Shown here: positions 53,198 through 62,432 of the stretch, one piece after another
Layout of the letters: each line of letters starts with the position of its first letter
Position numbering within the stretch: the stretch's first letter is position 1
Assembly: GCF_015863205.1 (NCBI RefSeq)
Contig: NZ_JACBXQ010000001.1
Coordinates: 310,001 to 374,000, forward strand
Origin: Facklamia lactis
Lineage (GTDB): Bacteria; Bacillota; Bacilli; Lactobacillales; Aerococcaceae
Direction: 5' to 3'
DNA length: 64,000 nt
The notes under the pieces: generated by a model
What the model was told of the DNA's origin: nothing
Database searches by the model: none
Seen by the model: only the letters and a program-made list of their open reading frames with translations
Made by a program: the position numbers and the translations under genes

Positions 53198-54115
53198 ATG
53201 CAGAATGTGATTGAAACAATTAACTTAACTAAGCAGTACGGAAAAGTCAAAGCCCTCGACCAAGTCTCAGTCAATGTGGCTCAAGGAGATATTTATGGCT
53301 TAATTGGAAGAAATGGGGCGGGGAAAACGACCCTCATGAAAATTATTAATCGCCAAATTATACCATCTGAAGGAAAACTATCCGTTCTAGGTGAGGAAAT
53401 CTCAAAAAGGGATAATTTAAACCTTAGAATTGGAACACTCATCGAAGCGCCCGGCTTATATCCCGACCTCACTGCCTATCAAAACTTAGCCTTGAAATGT
53501 CAACTGGTTGGCTACCAGTTCAACGGTTATATTGACTCTCTATTAGAACTGGTCAATCTAGCACACACAGGAAAGAAAAAAGTTAAAAACTTTTCATTAG
53601 GAATGAAACAACGCCTAGGTCTGGCGATCGCTCTGGTTGGTAATCCAGATGTACTCTTACTTGATGAACCTACCAATGGAATGGATCCTCAGGGCATTGC
53701 AGAGTTTCGTGAAACCATCTTAAAACTAAACCAAGAGAGAAAAATTACGATTGTCATTTCCAGCCACATCTTAGGAGAACTTTCGAAGTTCATCAATAAA
53801 TTAGGGATTATCCATGAAGGAAAATTACTCAGAGAAGAATGTCTGAATGATTTTGAAAGTGAAAACCGTGATCGCATCATTTTGAAAGCGCAAGATTTAA
53901 ATCCGATCGTCGCTTATTTAGAGGAGCAACTTCAACTTCAAGCTTTTAAAGTTGTGTCACCTCATGAATTATACATTTTTGAACATTTAAATCAGCCTGA
54001 ATTAATCAGTCATGGCTTAATTCAAGCAGGTATTCTCTTCGATCTCTTCTACCTTGAGCGCTTTTCACTAGAAGATATGTTCCTCAATTTAACTGGAGGT
54101 GTCCACCATGCTTAA
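53198..54115 (+). CDS. BcrA-type ABC ATPase of TCS-linked transporter 3
   Basis: 305 residues with Walker A GRNGAGKTT, signature FSLGMKQRL and Walker B VLLLDEPTNGMDP, followed by a C-terminal extension. The phrases LFTGMKQ-like SLGMKQRL and GMDPQGI mark the BcrA/NisF/lantibiotic-immunity branch, which pairs with ABC-2 permeases to expel peptide antibiotics such as bacitracin or lantibiotics. AAAGGAGGAG precedes the start. The transported antibiotic cannot be named. Confidence 0.88.
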   Translation: MQNVIETINLTKQYGKVKALDQVSVNVAQGDIYGLIGRNGAGKTTLMKIINRQIIPSEGKLSVLGEEISKRDNLNLRIGTLIEAPGLYPDLTAYQNLALKCQLVGYQFNGYIDSLLELVNLAHTGKKKVKNFSLGMKQRLGLAIALVGNPDVLLLDEPTNGMDPQGIAEFRETILKLNQERKITIVISSHILGELSKFINKLGIIHEGKLLREECLNDFESENRDRIILKAQDLNPIVAYLEEQLQLQAFKVVSPHELYIFEHLNQPELISHGLIQAGILFDLFYLERFSLEDMFLNLTGGVHHA

Positions 54116-54965
54116 TTTTATCAAATTTGATCTTCGTAAAATGTTTCGTATGAAAGGTTTTTGGCTATCAGTTCTGTTCTTTATTGCTTTATTAGGATTA
54201 AATCTTACTCTGGATCACAATCAATATAATATGGACTATGACCAATACTACCAAACCCAAACCCGTAATAACGAAAAAGCGGCAGAAAATGAAGGGAGTG
54301 GTTTCCAAATTGAAATCGTCGACGAGGAAACTTACAATCAGCAACAAAAAGCTTTAAAAGAAGGGATGAGATTTGATCCCTTTATCCTAAATTCCTTTAC
54401 ACTCACTTCGGTTGTTTGCTACATCTTTTTTGGACTTTTTGTGAGTAATGATTTCTCAAGTGGCTATCTCAAGAACATTCTCTCCATCGGAGGCGCTAAG
54501 TGGAAATGGATCACAAGTAAAATTGTCGTGGCCAGTGTGCTTACTCTTTGTCTTTTTATCCTTCAAATCTTAGGTGGACTGGTATCCGAAATTATTTCCG
54601 AACAGTTCTTGTCAACGATCTCATTCACTGGCATATTAGGTCAACTCGCCTTAAATATTCTATTATCGATCCTGATTATGCTCTTAAATATTACGTCTAT
54701 CCTGCTCTCTCAAAGCAAAGTTACAACCATGATTATTAGTTCACTTTTTGCCATGGGTGTCCATCTTCAATTACTCACTCAAATTGGCAAACTACTAAAC
54801 ATTGATATTGTCGGTCAATTCCTATCTAGTCGACTTCAAGTCATGGGGTACGATTTCGAAGGTCAGTTCCTGCCAGCCCTCCTTACTGGACTAACGGCTT
54901 TCACCCTTCTCTATCTCTTTAACCGTTGGTATGTCTATCGTATCGATTTCAAATTTGACCATTAA
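54108..54965 (+). CDS. ABC-2-type permease of TCS-linked transporter 3
   Basis: 285 residues with six hydrophobic helices and a large extracellular loop (about 40-90) between helices 1 and 2, as in lantibiotic-immunity permeases. ATG 54108 is preferred over GTG 54099 because GGAGGTGTCC precedes it; the gene overlaps the ATPase by 8 nt. The segment FVSNDFSSGYLKNIL is a common cytoplasmic motif in this family. Works with the ATPase at 53198. Confidence 0.8.
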   Translation: MLNFIKFDLRKMFRMKGFWLSVLFFIALLGLNLTLDHNQYNMDYDQYYQTQTRNNEKAAENEGSGFQIEIVDEETYNQQQKALKEGMRFDPFILNSFTLTSVVCYIFFGLFVSNDFSSGYLKNILSIGGAKWKWITSKIVVASVLTLCLFILQILGGLVSEIISEQFLSTISFTGILGQLALNILLSILIMLLNITSILLSQSKVTTMIISSLFAMGVHLQLLTQIGKLLNIDIVGQFLSSRLQVMGYDFEGQFLPALLTGLTAFTLLYLFNRWYVYRIDFKFDH

Positions 54966-54984
54966 TTTCAAAGGAGCTGATTAA

Positions 54985-55854
54985 ATGGTTTACTTCCTAC
55001 TCGTTATCATTCTGATGCTACTGATCTATCTCTTTCTCTATCGAAAACAAGTCCAACATATCGATCAAGAATTGAAAGAAATTCAAAAAAAAGAGTATAC
55101 CAATCAAATGATCAGTCAGGAGATCCATAGTCAGGAATTAGACCATTTAATTACATCCATTAATCAAACCATTGAGAAGGAGCGTCAACTCAGAATTCAA
55201 TTAATTAAACATAATGAACTAACCAAACAATTGATGACCAACTTATCTCACGATATTCGAACGCCCTTAACCAGTCTCTCGGGTTTCATTCAATTATTGG
55301 AGGAGAATCAAGACGCAGACAAACAAGCCCGATACTTCGAAATTATTCATCAACGACTTGCCCATCTCAACGATATGGTTAATGACTTATTCTTATATAT
55401 GAAATTAAACAATTTAGAGGTCAGTCATGAACTCACCCCCATCGATTGGAATGAATTCATCAAACAACAACTCATTAGCTACTATGATTTGTTGACCTCT
55501 CAGAACATTCAGCTCGAAATGAAACTCCCAGAAAATCCTGCTTGGATTCTAGCTAATTATCAATTACTAGTTCGCGTTCACGACAACATTCTAAACAACA
55601 TTATCAAGCACCATGGAAATAATATTGTGTTAGAACTACAAATTATTAAAGATTACGCGCTACTCAAAGTCACAAATGATATCATCATTCAATCTGAGGA
55701 ACACTCTACTCACTCTAACAATAATAGCGGTTTAGGTTTAGCGATTATTCAAACAGCTATTGATAAAATGAAAGGACAAGTTGAAATTAGAGAAGAAACG
55801 GATCAATTTTCTATTATGATCACGCTACCCATTCAAGCGAATAAAATATCATAA
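54985..55854 (+). CDS. Sensor histidine kinase 3 (short, degenerate ATP lid)
   Basis: 289 residues. One N-terminal helix (about 2-17), a coiled region and a kinase domain with H-box MTNLSHDIRTPLTSLSG. The G2-like segment SGLGLAIIQTAID is present, but the usual DxGxG motif is replaced by NDIIIQSEEHSTHSNNN, so the ATP lid is degenerate. The order regulator, ATPase, permease, kinase resembles bacitracin/lantibiotic resistance modules. Kinase activity is probable but less certain than for the other two kinases. Confidence 0.8.
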   Translation: MVYFLLVIILMLLIYLFLYRKQVQHIDQELKEIQKKEYTNQMISQEIHSQELDHLITSINQTIEKERQLRIQLIKHNELTKQLMTNLSHDIRTPLTSLSGFIQLLEENQDADKQARYFEIIHQRLAHLNDMVNDLFLYMKLNNLEVSHELTPIDWNEFIKQQLISYYDLLTSQNIQLEMKLPENPAWILANYQLLVRVHDNILNNIIKHHGNNIVLELQIIKDYALLKVTNDIIIQSEEHSTHSNNNSGLGLAIIQTAIDKMKGQVEIREETDQFSIMITLPIQANKIS

Positions 55855-55873
55855 ACCCTAACAAATCAAAACA

Positions 55874-55903
55874 AAAAGAACCAGATTCTCTTCTGGTTCT
55901 TTT
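55874..55903. terminator. Terminator of the third TCS-ABC operon
   Basis: AAAAGAACCAGA / TCTGGTTCTTTT with a 6-nt loop. It also faces the convergent dehydrogenase gene. Confidence 0.8.
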
Positions 55904-55919
55904 ATAGCTTTAATTGGAT

Positions 55920-56963
55920 TTATTTAGGCGAGACAAGAATTTTGACTTGTGACTTATCTTTGGTAAGTTCTTCAAAGCCCTGCTCTACGATATCATCAAT
56001 CACAATTTTTTTAGTGACTAATTTTTCAGCTGGGAAATAGCCTTTTTCCATTAACTCTAAGACATTTGGGAAAATATGACGATAGGCAATGATCCCTTTC
56101 ATTGTCTTTTCACCAATTGCTAGTTCATTAGGATGAATTGAAGCTTCTTGTTCCCAAATCGAAACAACCATACATTCTCCAGCTTTATGAACGGATTCCA
56201 AAGCCTGCTTCAGAACAACCGGCACTCCGGTAACTTCATATGATACATCTACACCGCCATTGGTCATTCTCTGAATCGCAGCAACCATCTCTTCGCCTTC
56301 TTCCGGACGAACGACAATCGCTCCTAAGTCTTCGGCAATTGCTTGCCGTTCTGGAGATAACTCAATTGCATAAATTTTTGAAGCACCAGCTGCTCTTAAG
56401 GCTTCAATGACTAGTAATCCGATGGGCCCACAACCAAATACAGCTGCTGTATCGCCCGCTTTTAATGCTGATTGACGAACAGCATATAAGGCCACTGCAG
56501 AAGGTTCTGTTAGGGCTGCTTGCTCATAACTAAGCCCTTCTGGAATAATGTGAGCAAGCTCTCCATCACAAACACAGAATTCAGCAAAACCTCCATCTGC
56601 TCCTAAACCAACGAAATTCAGATTTGGATCAAGGTTATAATCACCGATTAAGCCATGCTCCGCAATAATCGGTTCAATGGCTACTCGATCTCCCACTTTA
56701 ACTTTTGTAACGGCTTGTCCTACTTCCACTACCTCTCCACAGAATTCATGTCCCATAGTGAGCGGAGCCTTAACTCCTGATAAAGGATGTTCCTTTTCAG
56801 CTGGAATAAAGATAGGTCCTGCCAAGTATTCATGCAAGTCTGATCCACAAATACCTGTGTATTTGATCGCAATCTTGATTTGCTTTTCGCCCACTTCAGG
56901 GATTTCAATTTCTTCCACTCTTATATCTTTAGCGCCATGCCATCTTGCCGCTTTCATTGTCAT
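55920..56963 (-). CDS. Zinc-dependent 2,3-butanediol-type dehydrogenase
   Basis: 347-residue medium-chain alcohol dehydrogenase. The catalytic zinc ligands are visible: Cys in TGICGSDLHEY (about 39), His-Glu in MGHEFCGEV (about 71-72) and the later Glu in LTEPSAVALYAV. The cofactor motif is GCGPIGLLVIEALRAAGA. The HEYLAGP segment is typical of (R,R)-butanediol dehydrogenase, which reduces acetoin/diacetyl or oxidises butanediol. The structural-zinc cysteines of classical alcohol dehydrogenases are not evident, as in many butanediol enzymes. GAGGAGG precedes the ATG. Confidence 0.85.
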   Translation of the reverse strand: MTMKAARWHGAKDIRVEEIEIPEVGEKQIKIAIKYTGICGSDLHEYLAGPIFIPAEKEHPLSGVKAPLTMGHEFCGEVVEVGQAVTKVKVGDRVAIEPIIAEHGLIGDYNLDPNLNFVGLGADGGFAEFCVCDGELAHIIPEGLSYEQAALTEPSAVALYAVRQSALKAGDTAAVFGCGPIGLLVIEALRAAGASKIYAIELSPERQAIAEDLGAIVVRPEEGEEMVAAIQRMTNGGVDVSYEVTGVPVVLKQALESVHKAGECMVVSIWEQEASIHPNELAIGEKTMKGIIAYRHIFPNVLELMEKGYFPAEKLVTKKIVIDDIVEQGFEELTKDKSQVKILVSPK

Positions 56964-57088
56964 ATAATTTCCTCCTCATGTATTTGTAATCATTTTATTC
57001 CTTTTAATACTCAAACACAAAAATTTTAACCTGATAATTTATACAAATAAATAATACTCCCCAACACTTCTGCTTATGCTCAAATTAA

Positions 57089-57114
57089 AAAGTCATGTTG
57101 ATCAACATGACTTT
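57089..57114 (-). terminator. Terminator of the aldolase gene
   Basis: AAAGTCATGTT / AACATGACTTT with a GATC loop, followed by T on the minus strand, 11 bp beyond the stop. Confidence 0.8.
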
Positions 57115-57124
57115 CTTCGTTTGC

Positions 57125-57775
57125 TTATGGGTTTGTTTCAAACTTCTTCCAATCCGCCAAAAATCCTTCAATTCCCTTATCTGTGAGCGGATGACTCCAT
57201 AATTTAGGGAATAAAGAACCTGGAATGGTAGCAATATGCGCTCCAGCGATAGCTGAATTTTCAGCATGACCAATATGGCGAACACTCGCTGCAATTATTT
57301 CTGACTCTAAACCATAATTATCCAAAACAATTCTCAACTCTTCAATCAAATGCATTCCATCTTGCCCCATGTCATCAATTCGACCAATGAAAGGACTGAT
57401 ATAAGTCGCTCCCGCCTTAGCAGCCATCAAACCTTGAGCTACTGAAAAAATCAGAGTGACATTGGTTTTGATCCCTTCTTTAGAGAGCGTGTTAACCGCT
57501 TTAAGTCCAGCCTCCGTCATCGGAATTTTTACAACGACATTATCGGCCCATTGAGCCACTTGTCGAGCTTCTTCAACCATTTGATCATAGTCAAGCCCAA
57601 TTACTTCGGCTGAAACGGGGCCTTCCACAATACTTGCAATCTCTTTGATGACTTCTTCAAATGGACGCCCTTCCTTTGCGATCAAGCTTGGATTAGTGGT
57701 GACTCCGTCACATAAACCTAAATCATTAATACGTTTGATTTCTTCCACATTGGCTGTGTCTAAAAAGAATTTCAT
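57125..57775 (-). CDS. Transaldolase-like (fructose-6-phosphate aldolase/TalC) family
   Basis: 216 residues, the short TalC/MipB form. [29 protein letters not shown] and the Schiff-base lysine in [15 protein letters not shown] are family signatures. The C-terminal [10 protein letters not shown] completes the active site. It either transfers dihydroxyacetone units in the pentose phosphate pathway or acts as a fructose-6-phosphate aldolase; the short form does not settle which. ATG 57775 follows AGGAGTG. Confidence 0.88.
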   Translation of the reverse strand: MKFFLDTANVEEIKRINDLGLCDGVTTNPSLIAKEGRPFEEVIKEIASIVEGPVSAEVIGLDYDQMVEEARQVAQWADNVVVKIPMTEAGLKAVNTLSKEGIKTNVTLIFSVAQGLMAAKAGATYISPFIGRIDDMGQDGMHLIEELRIVLDNYGLESEIIAASVRHIGHAENSAIAGAHIATIPGSLFPKLWSHPLTDKGIEGFLADWKKFETNP

Positions 57776-57896
57776 TCCGTCCACACTCCTATTTCATGAT
57801 AGTAAGCTTTTTCACTCATCTTATCCTCATTATTACCTTCTTTTCATGAAAGATCAAGAATATCGCCTGATCACAAAATAAAGCTCAATCGACCAT

Positions 57897-57927
57897 AAAA
57901 AAACCGAAGAATTAAAGCTTTCTTCGG
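57897..57927 (-). terminator. Terminator of the small hypothetical gene
   Basis: CCGAAGAA / TTCTTCGG with an 8-nt loop followed by seven T on the minus strand. Confidence 0.85.
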
Positions 57928-57940
57928 GCTCTTATCATAA

Positions 57941-58303
57941 TTAACAATTTTCAAATTCTTTAATCATTTCTTTTTGTTCCTTACCGGATCCTATAACAAT
58001 TGGTTTGAACCAGAATCGATAGTCTTGATGTTTTACCGTAAAGGTAACTTTTTTGTTAATCATGCCTGAAATTTTGAGATTTTCTATCTCGTCTTTAGCA
58101 ATCGATTCATGAGAAATCTCTTCAAGCTTACGATTAAGCTTAACAATTTCAAAAGTCTGAGGATTTGATACAATGATAAACATTTCAGCAAGTTGTCTTT
58201 GATTAGAGGGAGTTGTGGATTGGGTAAAAGTAGCAACAGCATTTTCTTGACCATATTTTTCTTGAACTTTTGAAACATCATTCTTATTGATAAAGACTCG
58301 CAT
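57941..58303 (-). CDS. Small cytoplasmic protein of unknown function
   Basis: 120 residues, no signal peptide or membrane helix. Sequence includes VFINKNDVSKVQEKYG, AEMFIIVSNPQTFEIVKL and FTVKHQDYRFWFKPIVIG, with alternating charges suggesting an alpha/beta fold. No family was recognised. AAAGGGG precedes the ATG and a strong terminator follows, supporting a real gene. Confidence 0.65.
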   Translation of the reverse strand: MRVFINKNDVSKVQEKYGQENAVATFTQSTTPSNQRQLAEMFIIVSNPQTFEIVKLNRKLEEISHESIAKDEIENLKISGMINKKVTFTVKHQDYRFWFKPIVIGSGKEQKEMIKEFENC

Positions 58304-58387
58304 TCAAAAACCCCTTTTTGTTTTGATTATAGCATGAAGAATTTATCATTGTGACACAAAGATAAATATATTTTAAAATTTTATGTA

Positions 58388-59131
58388 TTATAGAAACTTC
58401 TCCTTCTTTCCATGCTTATAATGCATCAACAAGGCTACTAGCCAAACCAAAATAAGCACATGATTATAATGAAAAGCGTCATATCCTCCTGGTAAAACTT
58501 CCGGAACAAAATTAATCATGGTATGGAAGATAATTCCTGTCATTGTTAATTTGTTACTTGCAAAGTATAAATAACCCATAATGATTCGATAGCCGATCGT
58601 CGTTAGAATTAAAATAAGGCTCTCCACAAGAGTTCGTTCTTGAGCTAAATAAGGAAATAAATGCCATAGCCCCCAATAAAGACCGATTAGGAAACCCGTC
58701 GAGAAAATATTATCTTCATTTTGAATCTTTTTAGTCGCATAGGCCGTCCAGCCCAATTCTTCAATAACTGCTCCTACCCAAAATAAAACAAAAATAATAC
58801 CACTTTCCCTTGCTAGTCGATCGCTATGAAATAAATCTAAACATTCATTTTTAAAAATAAAAGCCAAACTGAAAATGATCGGCATGATGATTACTGAAAC
58901 AACTATTAATCTAAAAGTTGGAAATTGATAAGTTGATTTCAACCATTGTTTAACACCCACTATTCCCTCTTCTTGGTAGATAAAATACCCAGCTAATAGA
59001 CAAGGGACAATAATGGCAATGAAGCTTAAGGGAAGATTCAGAAAAAGCGGTTCGATCTCAAGTAAATTTAAAAAATAAAAAGGAACAGAAAAGAGAATCA
59101 CTAAATTTAAATACCTTTCAACCTTATTCAC
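58388..59131 (-). CDS. CPBP family intramembrane metalloprotease
   Basis: 247 residues with about seven hydrophobic helices. The three CPBP/Abi motifs are visible: EELGWTAY (glutamate pair, about 119-126), GLYWGLWHLFP and FHTMINFVPE with the metal-binding histidines. These Rce1/Abi-type proteases are used for bacteriocin self-immunity or peptide maturation in Lactobacillales, but no bacteriocin precursor was found nearby. The start is GTG 59131 after AAAGGAAAAA. Monocistronic. Confidence 0.82.
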   Translation of the reverse strand: MNKVERYLNLVILFSVPFYFLNLLEIEPLFLNLPLSFIAIIVPCLLAGYFIYQEEGIVGVKQWLKSTYQFPTFRLIVVSVIIMPIIFSLAFIFKNECLDLFHSDRLARESGIIFVLFWVGAVIEELGWTAYATKKIQNEDNIFSTGFLIGLYWGLWHLFPYLAQERTLVESLILILTTIGYRIIMGYLYFASNKLTMTGIIFHTMINFVPEVLPGGYDAFHYNHVLILVWLVALLMHYKHGKKEKFL

Positions 59132-59276
59132 TATTCACTTTTTCCTTTCCTTTTTTATTTGAATGAGTAAATCTAATTTTATGAATGAACATTATTTTTA
59201 ATTCATTCATAATTTATAATAATTATTTTAAAAAGTCAAACTTTTATTGGAGAATTAATTGGATTAATTAAAAAAT

Positions 59277-59304
59277 AAAGAATCTAAACTAAGTTAGATT
59301 CTTT
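59277..59304 (-). terminator. Terminator of the desulfhydrase-like gene
   Basis: AAAGAATCTAA / TTAGATTCTTT with a 6-nt loop; T-rich on the minus strand. Confidence 0.8.
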
Positions 59305-59328
59305 AATAGTTCACAGCTTAAAGCGCTG

Positions 59329-60309
59329 TTAGAAATTATTTATTTTTTCATAGGCAATTTTACTAGCTAATTCCTTATCCTCTTTTGTCCAACCAAAGAC
59401 TCCTCCCGTATGAATAAATAAAATGTTCTCAGCTTCGGCTAAACGCCCGTGCTTAATCTCATTTACCAGTCCATAAAAGGCTTTTCCCGAATAGCAAGGG
59501 TCTAATAAAATTCCTTCATTCTGCATAATATCCACATAAAATTCAATCTCAGATTCTTGCGCAATTGAGTAGCCCTGTCCAATGTAATGATCATTAATTT
59601 GGATGGATGAAAAGTCCTGACCTTGGTAGTCCATTCCTACCACAATGTCTTGGATAGCTTGTGTAAATTTTTCAGCAGAGGAACTAACCGAAAATCCAAC
59701 TATATTTTTGGGTTCAGCTACTTGCTTATTCTCATACCATAAGCCTGCATATGTACCACCAGATCCTACTGCTAAAGCAATCGTATCAAATGTTATTCCG
59801 AGCGCTGTTTCTTGTTGAATAATTTCTTGATAAGCTTCACGATATCCCAATGATCCGATTGGATTAGAAGCTCCCACTGGAATCAAGTAAGGATATCTTC
59901 CCTGATCGTGTAATTTTGCTTTTAAAGCTTCCATTTCTTGAAACAGATCCCCTGCAGTCGGAATTAAATGAACATGCGCACCCAATAAATAATCCAGCAT
60001 ATAATTCCCCTCATGATGATAACTTTCTTTCTCAGTTAATATCAGATGGCAATCCAAACCTAGACGAGCACAAGCTGCCGCTGTCGCTCGACAATGATTG
60101 GACTGAATAGCTCCCACCGTGATAATCGTATCATGATGACTTTGGATGGCATCCGCTAAAACATATTCCAACTTCCTAATTTTATTTCCGGAAAGTTCAA
60201 GTCCTGTTAGATCATCTCGTTTAATATACATATTTTTATTATAGCAAAGACTACAGTAATCCATTTTTTGAATGGGGGTTGGCAAATTGGCTAATGATAT
60301 TTTATCCAT
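59329..60309 (-). CDS. D-cysteine desulfhydrase/ACC-deaminase family PLP enzyme
   Basis: 326 residues of the tryptophan-synthase-beta-like PLP fold. LPTPIQKMDY and the lysine in YIKRDDLTGLELSGNKIRKLE mark the D-cysteine desulfhydrase/ACC deaminase family; GAIQSNHCRATAA is the substrate serine loop and AVGSGGTYAGL the phosphate-binding loop. D-cysteine breakdown is a common role, but ACC-type or other D-amino-acid activity is possible. ATG 60309 follows AGAGGAAA. Confidence 0.85.
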   Translation of the reverse strand: MDKISLANLPTPIQKMDYCSLCYNKNMYIKRDDLTGLELSGNKIRKLEYVLADAIQSHHDTIITVGAIQSNHCRATAAACARLGLDCHLILTEKESYHHEGNYMLDYLLGAHVHLIPTAGDLFQEMEALKAKLHDQGRYPYLIPVGASNPIGSLGYREAYQEIIQQETALGITFDTIALAVGSGGTYAGLWYENKQVAEPKNIVGFSVSSSAEKFTQAIQDIVVGMDYQGQDFSSIQINDHYIGQGYSIAQESEIEFYVDIMQNEGILLDPCYSGKAFYGLVNEIKHGRLAEAENILFIHTGGVFGWTKEDKELASKIAYEKINNF

Positions 60310-60415
60310 ATATGATTTCCTCTCTTGACGTATTTTATACTTGGTCTTCGCTTTTATTATACGCCAAAAGCACACCATTGTAAGCTCTTTCATACAAGAT
60401 GTGCTTTATTTTTAA

Positions 60416-61390
60416 CTAACGATCGCCATTATAGATATTATTTTTGACAATAACGTAATCCACTTTACGGATTGAGGCTAAATCCTTTCCACCTGCATAA
60501 GAAATAGAGGACTGTAAATCTTGCTCCATTTCAATTAAGGTATCTGCTAATTTACCACGAGCTGGAATCATTTCTTTCTTACCTTCAATATTTTTGCGCT
60601 CACCTTTTTGATATTCAGAAGCTGAGCCAAAATATTCCTTATAGATTACTCCATCAATTTCTTTGGAAGCACCTGGGCTTTCTTCATGAGCTGCTAATAA
60701 GGAACCAATCATCACCATGCTAGCACCAAAACGAATCGATTTCGCAATATCACCATTGTGACGGATACCTCCATCTGCAATGATAGGTTTCCTTGCGGCT
60801 TTTGCGCACATGCGGATAGCAGATAATTGCCAGCCTCCAGTTCCAAAGCCAGTTTTTAGTTTGGTAATACATACTCGACCAGGCCCAATTCCAACCTTAG
60901 TAGCATCGGCACCCGCATTCTCTAATTCTCGAACGCCCTCTGGTGTTCCAACGTTCCCCACAATTAGAAAGACTTCCGGAAGTTGCGATTTCAAATAGCG
61001 AATCATCTTGATGACATTATCAGAATGCCCATGAGCAACATCAATCGTGATATAATCCGGAATGGCTCCTTCTGAACGCATCTGATCCACAAAGTGATAC
61101 TCATTCTCCTTTATACCTAAACTAATGGAAGCGATCAACCCTCGCTCTTTCATTTGCTTAATAAAAGGTAATCGACTCGCTTCATCAAAGCGATGCATAA
61201 TATAGAAATACTGATGCTCTGCCAACCAAATCGCTAATTCTTCATTGATCACCGTTTGCATATTCGCTGGCACCACTGGAATCCTAAAAGTATGCTGACC
61301 TAACTTAACTTCTGTCTTACACTCCGAACGACTATTGACAATCGACTTATTCGGAATTAATTGAATATCTTCATAATCAAAGACTTCCAT
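60416..61390 (-). CDS. guaC: GMP reductase
   Basis: 324 residues, IMPDH/GMPR superfamily, without the CBS domains of IMP dehydrogenase. It converts GMP to IMP with NADPH and ammonia release. [15 protein letters not shown] opens the protein, [17 protein letters not shown] holds the catalytic cysteine, and [20 protein letters not shown] is the phosphate-binding region. Length and the missing CBS insert identify the GuaC type found in Bacillota. GGAGGG precedes the ATG. Confidence 0.93.
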   Translation of the reverse strand: MEVFDYEDIQLIPNKSIVNSRSECKTEVKLGQHTFRIPVVPANMQTVINEELAIWLAEHQYFYIMHRFDEASRLPFIKQMKERGLIASISLGIKENEYHFVDQMRSEGAIPDYITIDVAHGHSDNVIKMIRYLKSQLPEVFLIVGNVGTPEGVRELENAGADATKVGIGPGRVCITKLKTGFGTGGWQLSAIRMCAKAARKPIIADGGIRHNGDIAKSIRFGASMVMIGSLLAAHEESPGASKEIDGVIYKEYFGSASEYQKGERKNIEGKKEMIPARGKLADTLIEMEQDLQSSISYAGGKDLASIRKVDYVIVKNNIYNGDR

Positions 61391-61481
61391 AAATGAACCC
61401 TCCTATACTTCTCCATTACAAAACATTCTCTAGTATAAACAAAATGATAACGTAATGCCAGAAAAATTAACCAGACTAAAA

Positions 61482-61517
61482 GAGTCTATCTTTTTTATGA
61501 CAACAAAAGATAGACTC
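61482..61517 (-). terminator. Terminator of the MarR-FMN-flavodoxin operon
   Basis: GAGTCTATCTTTT / AAAAGATAGACTC with a 10-nt loop. Confidence 0.75.
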
Positions 61518-61533
61518 TCTTTAATAACAAATA

Positions 61534-62055
61534 CTATAAAGTATCGACCTGTTCGATCAGTGGCTGAATAGTAGAACGATCTGAAAAATCAAACGACTCA
61601 TAATAACAGTCGAGCATTTTAGTAAACTGTTCATCCCGTTCTGCCACCGGTACTTTATCAAACGTAAATTTCTTTATCCCCCGCATTAATAAACGATGGA
61701 TAAAAGACAATTCTTTAAAGTTCATTCCTCCCTGAAACTGATAAAAATGAACTTTATCTCTTACCTCTTTACTGAAATTATTCTCAATGATTTCAGTAAA
61801 ATATGCTTCAGATGGAGAACGTAAGCCAACTGAAAAAGCAATCAAATTTTTATCTAGGTGTTCATCGAGCAATTTGCTTCCCTTCATTGTTCCCGCATAA
61901 AGGCTTGATCCCAAAATCAAAGTCTTAATCTTTGAAAAATCAATTTGACTTACTTGATCTAAAGGGACACAAGGACATGCTAGAGTATCAGCAATCCAGT
62001 TTGCGTATTTTTCAGTATAACCATATTTTGAATAATAGACGACGATTTTTGTCAT
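61534..62055 (-). CDS. Flavodoxin-domain protein (HemG-like)
   Basis: 173 residues with the flavodoxin phosphate loop YYSKYGYTEKYANWIAD (about 7-23), and a SSLYAGTMKG loop near 50-59 typical of the flavodoxin/protoporphyrinogen oxidase HemG-like group. It would bind FMN non-covalently and shuttle electrons. Its start overlaps the FMN-binding protein's stop as TAATG. In the operon it likely exchanges electrons with the membrane FMN protein (inference). Confidence 0.82.
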   Translation of the reverse strand: MTKIVVYYSKYGYTEKYANWIADTLACPCVPLDQVSQIDFSKIKTLILGSSLYAGTMKGSKLLDEHLDKNLIAFSVGLRSPSEAYFTEIIENNFSKEVRDKVHFYQFQGGMNFKELSFIHRLLMRGIKKFTFDKVPVAERDEQFTKMLDCYYESFDFSDRSTIQPLIEQVDTL

Positions 62056-62432
62056 TATGATGCTCCTTCTATGGCTGATTCAATGGATTTCAATATAGCT
62101 TTGGAACTTGCGGTTGCTCCACTGATCACATCAACATCTAGACTCTGTTCTGCGATGATCTGATCAATTATTATTTCAGCTTCGTCTCCTAATCCATTAT
62201 CATGTCGGAAGATTTCAACCGCAGTCATTTCACCCGCTTGGATGCTAGTTTGACTTTCAACATAAACTGGGCCCACTTGATAGGATCCATAGTACTGTCC
62301 ATCTTCTAACTGAGAAATTTGAACAGGACTAATTTTAATCAATTGGACTTGCCTTTTAATATTTTGAAAATAAAGGAACAAAAATAAGCCCACAAGCACT
62401 AAACTGAATAGCCCCAATTTAAATAGTTTCAT
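62055..62432 (-). CDS. Membrane-anchored FMN-binding protein with flavinylation motif
   Basis: 125 residues. A single N-terminal helix (about 4-24) is followed by an FMN_bind domain. DVISGATASSKA carries the SGAT motif in which the threonine (about Thr107) is covalently linked to FMN by ApbE; no apbE gene lies in the window. It is probably anchored in the membrane with the flavin domain outside, taking electrons across the envelope. It overlaps the MarR gene by 14 nt and the flavodoxin gene by 1 nt. Confidence 0.82.
   Translation of the reverse strand: MKLFKLGLFSLVLVGLFLFLYFQNIKRQVQLIKISPVQISQLEDGQYYGSYQVGPVYVESQTSIQAGEMTAVEIFRHDNGLGDEAEIIIDQIIAEQSLDVDVISGATASSKAILKSIESAIEGAS

Noticed and set aside
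57085-57294. 69-codon frame overlapping the aldolase 3' end
   Set aside because: Alternate-frame shadow of the transaldolase-like gene running into its terminator.
58388-59131. Bacteriocin immunity locus around the CPBP protease
   Set aside because: No small double-glycine leader peptide, bacteriocin transporter or induction system was found next to it.
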